The position numbers were made by a program, and so were the translations under genes. Under the pieces are notes generated by a model. That model was not told where the DNA came from. It saw only the letters and a program-made list of their open reading frames with translations, and did no database searches. Below, piece by piece: positions 35,029 through 43,363 of a stretch of 64,000 bases of DNA (positions are counted from its first letter, which is position 1; every line of letters starts with the position of its first letter). The stretch is from Sporomusa termitida (GTDB taxonomy: Bacteria > Bacillota > Negativicutes > Sporomusales > Sporomusaceae), in the NCBI RefSeq assembly GCF_007641255.1, contig NZ_CP036259.1, forward strand, positions 2,728,001-2,792,000, written 5' to 3'.

Positions 35029-35296
35029 TGAAGAATTTCAACGACTAGTCCTTGAGAAACTTGGGAAGTTAGAACAAGGCCAACAACATCTGTTTGAACA
35101 CTTAAACAGCGTTGAGTCAAAAATTAATACCGGATTCAAAAACACACGCGAGGCAAATGATGCTTTACTTGGCTTAGTCGAGAAAACCTATCGAGAAGCA
35201 GAATTTATTCCACGAGTTGAAGCTAAAATAGATCTTCTAGCTAAACGACTTTTTGAAAACGAAGCAGAAATCGCACTACTCAAACGCGCTAAGTAA
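35021..35296 (+). CDS. Coiled-coil small protein
   Basis: 91 aa from ATG 35021 (AGAAAGGAGAAAAGTC). Heptad-like helices: FQRLVLEKLGKLEQGQQHLF, LNSVESKINTGFKNTREAND, VEAKIDLLAKRLFENEAEIA. It overlaps the XRE fragment stop, as in intact phage-like pairs where an XRE regulator is followed by such a protein. The role is unknown. Confidence 0.65.
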   Translation: MTNEEFQRLVLEKLGKLEQGQQHLFEHLNSVESKINTGFKNTREANDALLGLVEKTYREAEFIPRVEAKIDLLAKRLFENEAEIALLKRAK

Positions 35297-35325
35297 TAAC
35301 CGTATTACTCAAGCGCGTTTTTATT
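35281..35325 (+). terminator. Rho-independent terminator
   Basis: AACGCGCT-AGTAATA / TATTACT-AGCGCGTT overlapping the stop codon, then TTTATTT. 35326-35574 shows no gene. Confidence 0.8.
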
Positions 35326-35574
35326 TGTCAATCTATGTCGAACATTTGTTCCGAAGAGGTTGAATTATGACTCCCGAAATAAAACTGGCTCCTATCGGGA
35401 GCGACCGCAAAAACGACTACATACGTCATAAAGAAAAGCAAAAAATCCACTGTTATTCCGATGATTATGGATACAGCGGATTTTATTTATTTCCCTTCCT
35501 GCCAGCCCATATAGGGCGACTCTTAGTTTGATTCTAAAAAAGCGCCATTGAAAGTTTATGTGGCTCTTATCCTA

Positions 35575-36207
35575 CTATTCGTCTTGCCTCTCGTATTCTT
35601 TGTCTAATGGTTTCATAGCAGGGGCGAGCTTGAAATTTTCCTGTTTAAATAAATCTTTGGCATGTTTGTAATTTTGCTCAATCTTGAGGATTCCGAGCAA
35701 TACGAATCGCGCCAAAAAAGCTATTCCCATAACCAAGACAAAGCTATAAATAAGATTCCACTTGTATAGCGTTAAGAAATGGAATATTGTTAATAGCGGG
35801 AAGAACACAAAAGAGATAATCCCCACGGTTATGGTAGTCCAAATAAGGAATTTCTTCCACGAATGGCAATATTGATGAACCGCCATTAAAGCCAACGGTG
35901 TCAGAGTGAAATCATGCAGAAACGGGGTGGGAATAAATGGAGTTTCGCGAATATTGTAACTCCAAAGGCCAATGTTGCTTGCGATAATATCCATCACGAT
36001 TCTACCAACAGCTACGAATGACCCAAACAATAGTATTTGGGATAATCGCTGTTTATCTACTATTACCCACCAGATGGCATAAGAAATGGCAACGAGGACG
36101 ACCAAGCTCCACCACTGAACAGTAAAGAGTATTTGTGTTTTCCATTGGGTGTATGTTAAATTCCACAATTCAAGTCTAAGCTGATGTATCATCTCAGCAG
36201 TAATCAT
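35575..36207 (-). CDS. CBO0543-family membrane protein (third member)
   Basis: 210 aa from ATG 36207 (CCAAGGAGGGCTCTAT); the longer frame to 36252 has no ribosome site. Six membrane spans; DKQRLSQILLFGSFVAVGRIVMDIIASNIGLWSYN aligns with the 207-aa protein at 8760 (DKSRLREILLFG...EYGLWEY), and IEQNYKHA and APAMKPLD resemble its C-terminus. Function unknown. An IS element begins 75 bp upstream. Confidence 0.75.
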   Translation of the reverse strand: MITAEMIHQLRLELWNLTYTQWKTQILFTVQWWSLVVLVAISYAIWWVIVDKQRLSQILLFGSFVAVGRIVMDIIASNIGLWSYNIRETPFIPTPFLHDFTLTPLALMAVHQYCHSWKKFLIWTTITVGIISFVFFPLLTIFHFLTLYKWNLIYSFVLVMGIAFLARFVLLGILKIEQNYKHAKDLFKQENFKLAPAMKPLDKEYERQDE

Positions 36208-36348
36208 ATAGAGCCCTCCTTGGGTTGTAATGCGCTCTTTAGTATCTCCCATGTGAAGTGTTTTATATGCGAAAGTATACTTGCCCCGTCCCCCCTTTGA
36301 TGGACAGTAGAAACGCGTAGTATACTGGAATCAGAGAGGGGAATGAAA

Positions 36349-36636
36349 ATGGTGAAACAGTTTAGCGCCGAGTTTAAACTGCAAGCGGTGAAAAGAGTAG
36401 AAGCGACCGGTGGGCCGGTATCCAAAGTGGCAGCCGAGTTAGGGATCAATGAGAATACGCTTCATGGGTGGTTGAAAAAGTATCGGGAAAAACCTAATGC
36501 CCCTTTTCCCGGCAGCGGCAAGCTCAGTCCAGACGATGAGCGGCTAAGAAAGCTAGAACGAGAAAATCGTGACCTGCGGGAGGAAAATGAGATTTTAAAA
36601 AAGGCGGCAGCGTACTTCGCGAAGAACCAGAAATAA
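36349..36636 (+). CDS. IS3-family OrfA (helix-turn-helix, leucine zipper)
   Basis: 95 aa: VKQFSAEFKLQAVKRVEATG, PVSKVAAELGINENTLHGWLKKY and a C-terminal zipper (RLRKLERENRDLREENEILKKA). ATG 36349 has AGAGGGG eight bases upstream. The A6G run at 36598-36604 is a candidate slippery site for producing the OrfAB fusion. Confidence 0.9.
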   Translation: MVKQFSAEFKLQAVKRVEATGGPVSKVAAELGINENTLHGWLKKYREKPNAPFPGSGKLSPDDERLRKLERENRDLREENEILKKAAAYFAKNQK

Positions 36637-36676
36637 AAGGTTCAAATTTATCAAAGCTAACCGCCAAACCTATCGG

Positions 36677-37498
36677 GTGGAGAAGCTGTGCAAAGTGCTG
36701 GGGGTATCCCGCAGTGGCTACTATGCATGGGAAAATCGCCCGAAAAGCCAAAGGGACTTAGAAAACGAGGCCATCTTGGCGCAGATTGAGCAACTTCATC
36801 AAACGAAACGCCATGTTTATGGTTGCCGTAAAATCTATCAAGAGTTGCGCCGTAAGGGTCTGAGAGTAAATCATAAGCGGATAGAACGCCTGATGAAGCA
36901 GGCGGGCATTCACTCTAAAACAGCCAAAATATTCAAGGCCACTACGAATTCGAAACATGCCCTTGCCGTTGCCGAAAACCTGTTAAACCGTGAGTTTACA
37001 GCCTCCAGGCCCAATCAAAAAATGGTCAGTGACATCACCTATCTATGGACGGAGGAAGGCTGGCTGTACGTGGCTGCCATCATTGACCTATGCGGGCAAA
37101 GAGTGGTCGGATTATCCATGAGTGAGCGGATGACCAAAGAACTGGTCATGCAGGCGTTAGACAGTGTCTGCAAGCGAGCTCGGCCGCCCCACGGCGTACT
37201 CATTCACTCCGATCGTGGCAGCCAGTATTGCTCTAAGGATTATCAGGATGTGCTCAAAGAGCGCGGATTTATTTGCAGCATGTCCAGGAAGGGCAACTGT
37301 TGGGACAACGCACCAATGGAGGCATTTTGGGGCAAGATGAAATATGAATGGCTGATCGGGCAACGGTTTCAGACCCGCGAACAGGCCAGGGCCGCCGTAT
37401 TTGAATATGTGGAAATCTTTTATAACCGGCAACGAATTCATGCCACCAATGGATACCGAACTCCCGAAGAGTACTATTTGTTGGCTATGGCTGCTTAA
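36677..37498 (+). CDS. IS3-family OrfB transposase (DDE)
   Basis: 273 aa from GTG 36677, though the coding frame is open upstream (KFIKANRQTYR) and is probably translated by frameshifting from OrfA. DDE residues are visible: VSDITYLWTEEGWLYVAAIIDL (D1), VLIHSDRGSQYCS (D2) and [11 protein letters not shown] (E). The C-terminal [25 protein letters not shown] is typical. Appears intact. Confidence 0.9.
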   Translation: MEKLCKVLGVSRSGYYAWENRPKSQRDLENEAILAQIEQLHQTKRHVYGCRKIYQELRRKGLRVNHKRIERLMKQAGIHSKTAKIFKATTNSKHALAVAENLLNREFTASRPNQKMVSDITYLWTEEGWLYVAAIIDLCGQRVVGLSMSERMTKELVMQALDSVCKRARPPHGVLIHSDRGSQYCSKDYQDVLKERGFICSMSRKGNCWDNAPMEAFWGKMKYEWLIGQRFQTREQARAAVFEYVEIFYNRQRIHATNGYRTPEEYYLLAMAA

Positions 37499-37779
37499 AT
37501 CAGCGAAATAGTAAGCTATCCTGTGAAAAACTATGTTATCCTTGTGCTTTTTCTGTCTATTGAACGGGGGACGCCGCATACTCCGCCCGTTATGCGCTTG
37601 CCTTTCCCCGCTGGGAGGATCGCAGACAAGGGGACCAAAAGAATATGAACGACCGGTGGTTGAATGAATCCATAATCAACTGCTCTGCATGGGAGGCAAA
37701 AAACAAGCACCGGGCAACCGGTGCAGGCAATTTTTATCTTGCTAGTCAACAATATCATTTATAAAAAACGCAGGGGACA

Positions 37780-38120
37780 GGGAATGTGTTTTAATCCCGG
37801 CGGGACGCAACGGCGCCGGGTTATTTTATAAAAAGATTGCCTGTTTTTTGGTAATCGGCACCACCCGTCCAACGGGCGGTTTGCTCGCCCCTATAAGGGG
37901 CCTGTTACCGGCCAGTGCCTAAAGACGCTGGGCTTTCACATTGTTCAAGCCTTAACGCCTTTGACTCGTTGCCCCCCTTAAAAGGGTATTTATCAACCCC
38001 CGTATTGGACTTCACCAACTAGTAAGCGCCCATGCTGGACACACCGCAAAAACAGACTCCTACCACTTTGTGGTAGGAACATTACCGCTAACGGACTTAA
38101 TGGCGAACTCCATCGCCTCT
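37780..38120 (-). other. Structured non-coding segment, possibly a group II intron domain remnant
   Basis: From the IS edge to the next gene (37579-38167) no ORF is credible. A terminator-like hairpin AATCCCGGCG / CGCCGGGTTATTTT lies at 37792-37826. Further right, on the minus strand, CCTACCACAAAGTGGTAGG, CTTACTAGTTGGTGAAGTCC, GGCCGGTAACAGGCCCC and CCGCCCGTTGGACGGGTGG form several short stems. The CTAGTTGGTGAAGTCC block reminds me of domain I of bacterial group II introns, but no maturase or 3' domain V was found. Confidence 0.3.
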
Positions 38121-38167
38121 TTCTGTATATGTAATTTTTAAATTATTGAGCAGTTTTCTCCCATAAA

Positions 38168-39013
38168 TTAAACGAAATTACCAGCGTCAACTTTATCATG
38201 TCCAGGACATCGGTCCCCGCATAAACGATCCGCCCATGTAAGCTTGCGATAATTTATTAGCTCATTTTTATCTATCGCAGCAACTTTTTGCAAGCATGTT
38301 TTGCATAACTTTCTACCCGCTGCCCGGGCCAATGCTGACGACAGGCCTAGTTCCTCTAAACGAATGCTTCTCTCCGGTATTGTTATATCTTCAACCGCTA
38401 CAGCCTGATCACTAACTATGATAAGCCCCGTATCTCCCTTGAACTCGGGATCACTACGCTCTGTATTGGGAACTCCTAATTTGCGGGCCAGTTTTCGATA
38501 TTTTTGAACAGACGATCCACTAAGACTTCCGTCGATAATCAACTTATTCGCTCTGGGATCTTTTAACGACTGAATGATTTCGGGATAGACGGCCGCCTCC
38601 AATACTTGTTTTTTTGTTAATTTTTTTAAGACCCGTTCTTTAAACTCACCAAGATAATAGATTTTTTCATCATGCTTTAATTCCGGTGCCCTATGCATTC
38701 CCACCATTAAAGCCTGTTCCAGTTTATCCTTCTGTACCCAATTGCTAATGGATTCCGTTTGAAGAGTATTATCCATATAAACCTCCATTTCGCCGCTACC
38801 GCTGCGACTTTGAGAAGTAACGGAAAGAGATTGACAAATCATAAGCCCCATCCCATTGGCCGTTCTTTGTAAATAGTGATGCAGCAACTCGTTACCCATC
38901 ATCCCATCTTGGTCCGCCGGCATCCCGAAAGGCACCATTGGCGCCATGACCACTCGGTTTTTAAAATTGACATTTTTAATCCTGATTGAATCAAATATTC
39001 TCAATGGGTTCAC
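38168..39013 (-). CDS. Chimeric ORF: old-yellow-enzyme N-terminus fused to a YueI-family protein
   Basis: 281 aa. Residues 1-75 (IFDSIRIKNVNFKNRVVMAP, HYLQRTANGMGLMICQSLSV) are the N-terminal strand/helix of an OYE. From about residue 90 the sequence is YueI/DUF1694: KDKLEQALMVGMHRAPELKH, YLGEFKERVLKKLTKKQVLEA, NKLIIDGSLSGSSVQKYRKLARKLGVP and TGLIIVSDQAVAV. The C-terminus has CKTCLQKVA with a paired cysteine motif. GTG 39013 with a poor ribosome site. The fusion most likely arose by deletion; the YueI part could still fold. Confidence 0.7.
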   Translation of the reverse strand: MNPLRIFDSIRIKNVNFKNRVVMAPMVPFGMPADQDGMMGNELLHHYLQRTANGMGLMICQSLSVTSQSRSGSGEMEVYMDNTLQTESISNWVQKDKLEQALMVGMHRAPELKHDEKIYYLGEFKERVLKKLTKKQVLEAAVYPEIIQSLKDPRANKLIIDGSLSGSSVQKYRKLARKLGVPNTERSDPEFKGDTGLIIVSDQAVAVEDITIPERSIRLEELGLSSALARAAGRKLCKTCLQKVAAIDKNELINYRKLTWADRLCGDRCPGHDKVDAGNFV

Positions 39014-39045
39014 CCCCTACTGCTCAATAGTACGTTACCCTCCTT

Positions 39046-39125
39046 TTAATGTTCAGGTTCGAGTCCGTTTACGTAAATCCTCCATGTGATACAAGCTTTC
39101 CTCAAAGATATTTATTGGTATTTGA
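39046..39125. repeat. Dispersed 80-bp repeat, copy 1
   Basis: TTTTAATGTTCAGGTTCGAGTCC and TTTACGTAAATCCTCC, GATACAAGCTTTCC and ATTGGTATTTGA recur at 46063-46143 with small indels. Both copies are intergenic. The GGTTCGAGTCC core resembles a tRNA T-arm, but no tRNA can be folded around it. Confidence 0.75.
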
Positions 39126-39153
39126 TACATCTTACATAGTATTATTATTCCAA

Positions 39154-39183
39154 AAAACATCAGGCCCGAAAGCCTGATGTTTT
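39154..39183. terminator. Bidirectional terminator
   Basis: AAAACATCAGGC-CCGAAA-GCCTGATGTTTT. Confidence 0.8.
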
Positions 39184-39303
39184 CTAACTACGTCTAAGGA
39201 AACATGTACCATATTTTCCCATAGCAATAACAAGCGGGCGTCAAAAAACAAAAGACGGCAACCGGCAGTATGAAGTGCCTTTATCGCCGGAGAAAGAGTA
39301 TGT

Positions 39304-39333
39304 TTGACTGGAGAAAACCATCACAAGTATGAT
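39304..39333 (+). promoter_or_regulatory. Sigma-A promoter of the lipoprotein gene
   Basis: TTGACT-N18-TATGAT, 112 bp upstream of the lipoprotein start codon. Confidence 0.5.
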
Positions 39334-39445
39334 AACATGGTAAATAGAGATTTATACGCATCAAACCCAATCAGAAGAGGGTTATGGATATCCCTCTGCA
39401 TCCATGTTTTCTACTAAATTTTGTCCGAGCGAAGGAGACGTATCG

Positions 39446-40084
39446 ATGCGAAAGAAAGCGGCTTTTCTCTTAGTTTTGCTATTCGTTTTATTGATAGCAG
39501 CAAGTTGCACGAATGAGAAAACAGATAAAGAAAACTCCGAATTAGAAACGTATTTAAACAAGAATGAACAAATAATTGAAGACATAAAAAAACAGCCCAT
39601 CGGGGCAACGGGTCCTAAATTAGTTTATGCGTATAAACAATACGCAGTTATATTGAATTTCAACGGAATATTGATTTATGATTTTGATCAAGAAAACATT
39701 GTCCATACCGTCGATAACAAGTCTTTGGGGCTTAATAAACTACAGGGCAGCGATTACACTATTATAAAATCAAATAATGAAGCTTTCGCTTTGGGAAACG
39801 CAGGTGCTATTGAAAGCTCCGCATATGTATATAATATGCAAAAAAACGAATTACATGCATCCAATGCGCAAGGAATAAAAGAATTTAAAGCAGTAAAAGA
39901 AGTGGACAATAAGGAGCTGTTTAGCGCCATACTCAATAATAATGCCGGAAATGCCGTTTACGATGATAGCGGCAATATTGTATTGCTAACATATCGTTAT
40001 GAGGACGGAACAGACAGTTGGATCTTATCTATACTAGAAAAAGAGAGTTTAAAAGGAATAAAGCAGGTTAACGTTTTTAAGTAG
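39446..40084 (+). CDS. Hypothetical lipoprotein
   Basis: 212 aa from ATG 39446 (GCGAAGGAGACGTATCG). Signal MRKKAAFLLVLLFVLLIAASC with lipobox IAASC (C21), then a charged linker (TNEKTDKENSELETYL) and a repetitive beta-rich domain (YAVILNFNGILIYDFDQENI, ILLTYRYEDGTDSWILSIL-like strands). Surface or periplasm-anchored; function unknown. Confidence 0.7.
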   Translation: MRKKAAFLLVLLFVLLIAASCTNEKTDKENSELETYLNKNEQIIEDIKKQPIGATGPKLVYAYKQYAVILNFNGILIYDFDQENIVHTVDNKSLGLNKLQGSDYTIIKSNNEAFALGNAGAIESSAYVYNMQKNELHASNAQGIKEFKAVKEVDNKELFSAILNNNAGNAVYDDSGNIVLLTYRYEDGTDSWILSILEKESLKGIKQVNVFK

Positions 40085-40269
40085 CTTTCTTCAACTGTTA
40101 TGAACACAGTTGAGACACATAGCAACATAAAAGGGGCTGCTCTGAAAACACAGCTCGACAGAAAGTTACGAGAGCACACCAAATACGCCTGGGGGGCTGT
40201 GGTAGCGCGGAAAATAAAGGATATACGTGCGTTGGGGAATCCCTGGACTGTCAACATAAAACTAGACAG

Positions 40270-40617
40270 TTTTATTAAGGGACTTATACTGAAGTGGACT
40301 GAGATAGCCCAAAGTGGAATGAAGCCTCTTTTCATTAAACCATTGAACATATTCATCTAGTCCACTTTTGAGCTGTTCAAGTGTTCCAACACGGCTGTTC
40401 CTGACAATTCAGACTTAATCAATTTATAGGTTGCTTCTGACACGGCGTTATCATATGGACAGCCTTTCATGCTCAAGGAACGCTTGATGCCAAAGGTCTT
40501 GATTACATCGTCAATCAGTTGGTTCTTAAACTCACCGCCGCGGTCCGTGTGAAAGCCTTGATATTCTTGCCTTGGGGCCAGCTTGCTAAATTGTTATTTT
40601 CGCACAGTCTGACGTCC
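40270..40617 (-). pseudogene. IS3-family OrfB remnant
   Basis: Minus-strand frames contain GFHTDRGGEFKNQLIDDVI, KRSLSMKGCPYDNAVSEATY, IKSEL and then, after a stop and frameshift, the YVQWFNEKRLHSTLGYLSP tail characteristic of IS3 transposases. The N-terminal two thirds are missing; the remnant abuts the polymerase Y fragment at 40618. Confidence 0.8.
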
Positions 40618-40890
40618 CTACTGTCCCTTATTTGGTTCTACTACCATAATCGGGGAACGCTTGGGAATTTCAAAGAGCCGGTTTCCGGTCTTGATATTAT
40701 ATTCCGATTTAACCCTCGGGCTGCTGGCCAGTACGACTGCACCGGCTCTCCTTGCATCCGATACGACAGCAATATAGGCTTCTAGTGGATCAAGCCCCCG
40801 CCGAACCGCCTCTACGGACGCAAAGAATGATTTTGCGTCGACGCACAATACGCTCCTGCGGGGAAAACAAGAAAAATCAACGAGCCCCAT
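40618..40890 (-). pseudogene. 5' fragment of DNA polymerase Y gene (copy 1)
   Basis: The first 87 codons (MGLVDFSCFPRRSVLCVDAK ... IMVVEPN) are nearly identical to the complete gene at 53456-54733, then the reading frame ends in KGQ-stop at the IS remnant. Palm-domain catalytic residues beyond D18 are absent. Confidence 0.9.
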
Positions 40891-41038
40891 CGCTTTTGCC
40901 TTCTTTCTCTTTCATCTGCTCGTTGTGCTCAGACAGAAGCATTCCCGCCCACTTGACCATACATCGGTCGACATAAACTACCCGAGCCATCTGCTGGTAA
41001 ATAGGGATACTTAGTAAATTTACAGTATGTTCGCTCAT
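40877..41038 (-). CDS. Conserved 53-aa protein upstream of polymerase Y (copy 1)
   Basis: MSEHTVNLLSIPIYQQMARV through CMVKWAGMLLSEHNEQMKEK. ATG 41038 follows GAGGTGAATAGTG. It overlaps the polymerase Y start by 14 bp, implying translational coupling, and is kept in all three copies of the module. Position is where YolD-type proteins stand in Bacillus UvrX operons, but it is shorter and not clearly YolD. Confidence 0.6.
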   Translation of the reverse strand: MSEHTVNLLSIPIYQQMARVVYVDRCMVKWAGMLLSEHNEQMKEKEGKSDGAR

Positions 41039-41067
41039 CACTATTCACCTCTATTTACATAATGCTA

Positions 41068-41079
41068 GAACGTATGTTC
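41068..41079 (-). promoter_or_regulatory. LexA (SOS) box
   Basis: GAACGTATGTTC fits GAAC-N4-GTTC exactly, 30 bp upstream of the 53-aa ORF. Confidence 0.75.
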
Positions 41080-41240
41080 CATGTAAATGTCGATGGACTT
41101 GGTAATTTTTGCTAACTTGAATAGAAGTAAAGCCGGGCACAATGGCCCGGCTTTACTGCCACTTTTCTCCATAAACTATAGTTGAAATCAATTTGCATTT
41201 TTGTGATGTTTTCTAGGCTTGTCTGAAGAAACATAAACCA

Positions 41241-41426
41241 TTATTTTACACAGCCCGTGAACCCAGGCCCCGCCTGGAAGTGTCCGTTAATGCTGACGGA
41301 AAAATCCGTGTCCGTCCACTCCCGGAGGATGGGCGCAATATGCTCGGCAATGGTTGCCCGCGCCTCTGCATACTGTATGTCCCGCTTGTCCGGCGTGATG
41401 GGGTTGCGGACAAAAATCAGCTTCAT
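41241..41426 (-). CDS. Hypothetical 61-aa protein
   Basis: MKLIFVRNPITPDKRDIQYA ... SVSINGHFQAGPGFTGCVK, ATG 41426 after TAGGGTGGTGCC. It is protein-like but matches no family I recognise. It lies divergent from the YefM-YoeB pair. Confidence 0.4.
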   Translation of the reverse strand: MKLIFVRNPITPDKRDIQYAEARATIAEHIAPILREWTDTDFSVSINGHFQAGPGFTGCVK

Positions 41427-41485
41427 GGCACCACCCTAGCAAAAAAATATTATTTCTATGACGTTGCATAAAATTAAATTATATC

Positions 41486-41501
41486 GTACAATATATTGTA
41501 C
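41486..41501 (+). promoter_or_regulatory. YefM/YoeB operator
   Basis: The perfect palindrome GTACAATATATTGTAC contains TGTAC steps like known YefM operators and lies 14 bp before the antitoxin start codon. Confidence 0.65.
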
Positions 41502-41515
41502 AGGGAGGGATTAGA

Positions 41516-41770
41516 ATGATAGCAGCCAACTATAGCACCGTGAGAGAAAATTTCAAAGAGTATTGCGACAGGGCGAATAACGATGTAGAGACTATTTTTG
41601 TAACCCGCAAGAGCGGCGGCAACGTGGTTATCCTGTCGGAAGCTGAATACAATAACATGATCGAAAACCTATACATCCGCAGCAACAAAGCCAACTATGA
41701 CCGGCTAACGAAATCCATTGAGCGATTGAATCAAGGCAAGGGCATCAAGAAGGAATTAATGAATGATTAA
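41516..41770 (+). CDS. yefM: YefM-type antitoxin
   Basis: 84 aa: ANYSTVRENFKEYCDRANND, TIFVTRKSGGNVVILSEAEYN. The N-terminal Phd/YefM DNA-binding fold and C-terminal toxin-neutralising tail are typical. ATG 41516 after AGGGAGGGATTAGA. It overlaps the toxin gene by 8 bp. It should bind the palindrome at 41486 together with YoeB. Confidence 0.9.
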   Translation: MIAANYSTVRENFKEYCDRANNDVETIFVTRKSGGNVVILSEAEYNNMIENLYIRSNKANYDRLTKSIERLNQGKGIKKELMND

Positions 41771-42020
41771 AGTCTGGGACGATGATGCTTGGAACGATTA
41801 CCTGTACTGGCAAGACACGGATCGAAAGATGGTAAAGAAAATCAATGCTCTCATCAAAGATATCGAACGAACTCCTTTCGATGGTCTCGGCAAACCAGAA
41901 CCCTTAAAACATACGTTGTCAGGTTTTTGGAGCCGCCGGATCGACCCCGAACACAGACTGATATACCGGATCAGAGACGATAAACTCGAAATTGCCCAAT
42001 GCCGCTATCATTATGATTGA
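41763..42020 (+). CDS. yoeB: YoeB-type ribosome-dependent mRNA interferase toxin
   Basis: 85 aa, the usual length. E46, R65, H83 and Y84 correspond to the YoeB catalytic set (EPLKHTLSGFWSRRIDPEHRLIYRI; CRYHYD). It cleaves mRNA in the ribosomal A site when the antitoxin is degraded. Appears intact. Confidence 0.92.
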   Translation: MIKVWDDDAWNDYLYWQDTDRKMVKKINALIKDIERTPFDGLGKPEPLKHTLSGFWSRRIDPEHRLIYRIRDDKLEIAQCRYHYD

Positions 42021-42138
42021 TCTAGCAACCGAAGCTTGACGCTCAAACAGGACTTCCTATAGAGGCTTGTCACTCAATTCGTTAATGAATAAACCGCTCT
42101 TAGCGCAACCCGACCGGGCAAGATTTCATGCACATTCC

Positions 42139-43242
42139 TCAATATTCTATTAGGGCTGTCGAAGTGTTTCCATTACTAAGACCCCATTCATCACGAATTG
42201 CTCGGGCCATTTCCTGAACCTTTATGTTCTCATTTTCACAGGCTGCGATAATATAGGATTTATATTCTTTCTGATAATTGTTTCGCATAAAACACAGTAC
42301 GTTGACCTTCCATTTCCAAAGCTCATCCGATGATAAATAAAAAAACTTCGGTTGTATCTTTTCTTTGTAATAATCCTCGTCCATTTCTAAAATACTTTCC
42401 GGTGTTAGCGTAGGAGCCAGTTCAGACAGACCGGGAAAATCCTCGTTCTCCTGCCATCTTCCCTTATTCATGGGGCATACGTCCTGACAAATATCACATC
42501 CATAGATGCATCTGCCAAACGCTTTACTAAGAGGCTCCTTTGGCAAATTGCGTCCACCGAATGTGGTTAGAAAGGAAACGCATGTGGTCGGCAGCATTGT
42601 ATAAGGCTCAGACAGCGAGCGTGTTGGGCAGGCCACTACGCAGCGGTTGCAGCCCTTGGGACAAGGCGGCAAATCGGATGTTTCACGCAGCTCCATTTCC
42701 TTGTCTGTCAGCCATGCCTCCAGAGCCACCCATGAACCGGATTGCGCGTAAAAGAAATTGTTCCGACGGATAACCCCCAGTCCTGCTTGCATGGCCGCCC
42801 ATCGCAGCCCGACAATTCCACATTTTCGGTTGGTGGCAACTTGCAGTCCAAGGCTTTGTAAGTATTGATCCATAGCTTGGCTGCTCTTATATTCTTTAAG
42901 CTCAGGATCAGCCCGCAAATCAAGCAAATACGATTTGGCAATTTGCCCTTTAACAGGTTGTGGTATTTTATACCTCCCATACCTCCTGGCAAGTACAACC
43001 ACAGACTTGGCCCATGGGTACGAAATCTGCAGGTTAAGGAGGCGACGCTGCCCCTGATAAAACTTTTCAGATGCGGGAACTTTCTGGATGCGTTCCTCCA
43101 ATTTTTCCGCATACCCATCCATCTCCTGAATTGGAATAATGCCGCACTTTTCATAACCTAGCTCATCGGACGCAAAGAATGATTTTGCATCGACGCACAA
43201 TACGCTCCTGCGGGGGAAACAAGAAAAATCAACGAGCCCCAT
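42139..43242 (-). CDS. Chimeric ORF: polymerase Y N-terminus fused to a QueG-like Fe-S protein
   Basis: 367 aa. Residues 1-25 (MGLVDFSCFPRRSVLCVDAK) equal the polymerase Y start; from residue 26 (DELGYEKCGIIPIQEMDGYA) the sequence is an epoxyqueuosine-reductase-like protein with CPKGCNRCVVACPTRSL and CIYGCDICQDVCPMN, i.e. two 4Fe-4S ferredoxin motifs. Residues 40-250 include WAAMQAGLGVIRRNNFFYA as in QueG. The authentic QueG-like N-terminus was replaced through a junction at the bases CGGACGCAAAG. The LexA box of this module copy is missing, so expression is uncertain. Confidence 0.75.
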   Translation of the reverse strand: MGLVDFSCFPRRSVLCVDAKSFFASDELGYEKCGIIPIQEMDGYAEKLEERIQKVPASEKFYQGQRRLLNLQISYPWAKSVVVLARRYGRYKIPQPVKGQIAKSYLLDLRADPELKEYKSSQAMDQYLQSLGLQVATNRKCGIVGLRWAAMQAGLGVIRRNNFFYAQSGSWVALEAWLTDKEMELRETSDLPPCPKGCNRCVVACPTRSLSEPYTMLPTTCVSFLTTFGGRNLPKEPLSKAFGRCIYGCDICQDVCPMNKGRWQENEDFPGLSELAPTLTPESILEMDEDYYKEKIQPKFFYLSSDELWKWKVNVLCFMRNNYQKEYKSYIIAACENENIKVQEMARAIRDEWGLSNGNTSTALIEY

Positions 43243-43363
43243 TGCTTTTGCCGTCTTTCTCTTTCATCTGCTCGTTGTGCTCAGACAGAAGCATTCCCGC
43301 CCACTTGACCATACATCGGTCGACATAAACTACCCGAGCCATCTGCTGGTAAATAGGGATACT
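43229..43363 (-). pseudogene. 3' part of the 53-aa SOS-module ORF (copy 2)
   Basis: The sequence after SIPIYQQMARVVYVDRCMVK is kept up to the polymerase start, but the first eleven codons, ribosome site and LexA box are replaced by the AraC fragment at 43364. Confidence 0.75.

Larger units (their letters stand above)
36282..37578 (+). mobile_element. IS3-family insertion sequence, copy 1 (intact-looking)
   Basis: 1297 bp bounded by imperfect inverted repeats TGCCCCGTCCCCCC...GATGGACAG and TGCGGCGTCCCCCG...AATAGACAG, starting with TG and ending with CA. A direct 4-bp duplication TACT lies at 36278-36281 and 37579-37582. It carries OrfA and OrfB. The inverted second copy is at 50951-52245. Confidence 0.9.

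Noticed and set aside
34880-35296. Longer 138-aa version of the coiled-coil gene
   Set aside because: The first 47 codons are out of frame relative to the XRE fragment and lack a ribosome site; ATG 35021 with AGAAAGGAG is the credible start.
39046-39125. tRNA gene suggested by GGTTCGAGTCC
   Set aside because: No acceptor stem, D-arm or anticodon arm can be placed around either copy.
40100-40360. 86-codon plus-strand ORF
   Set aside because: Antisense to an IS3 transposase remnant whose motifs are clear on the minus strand.
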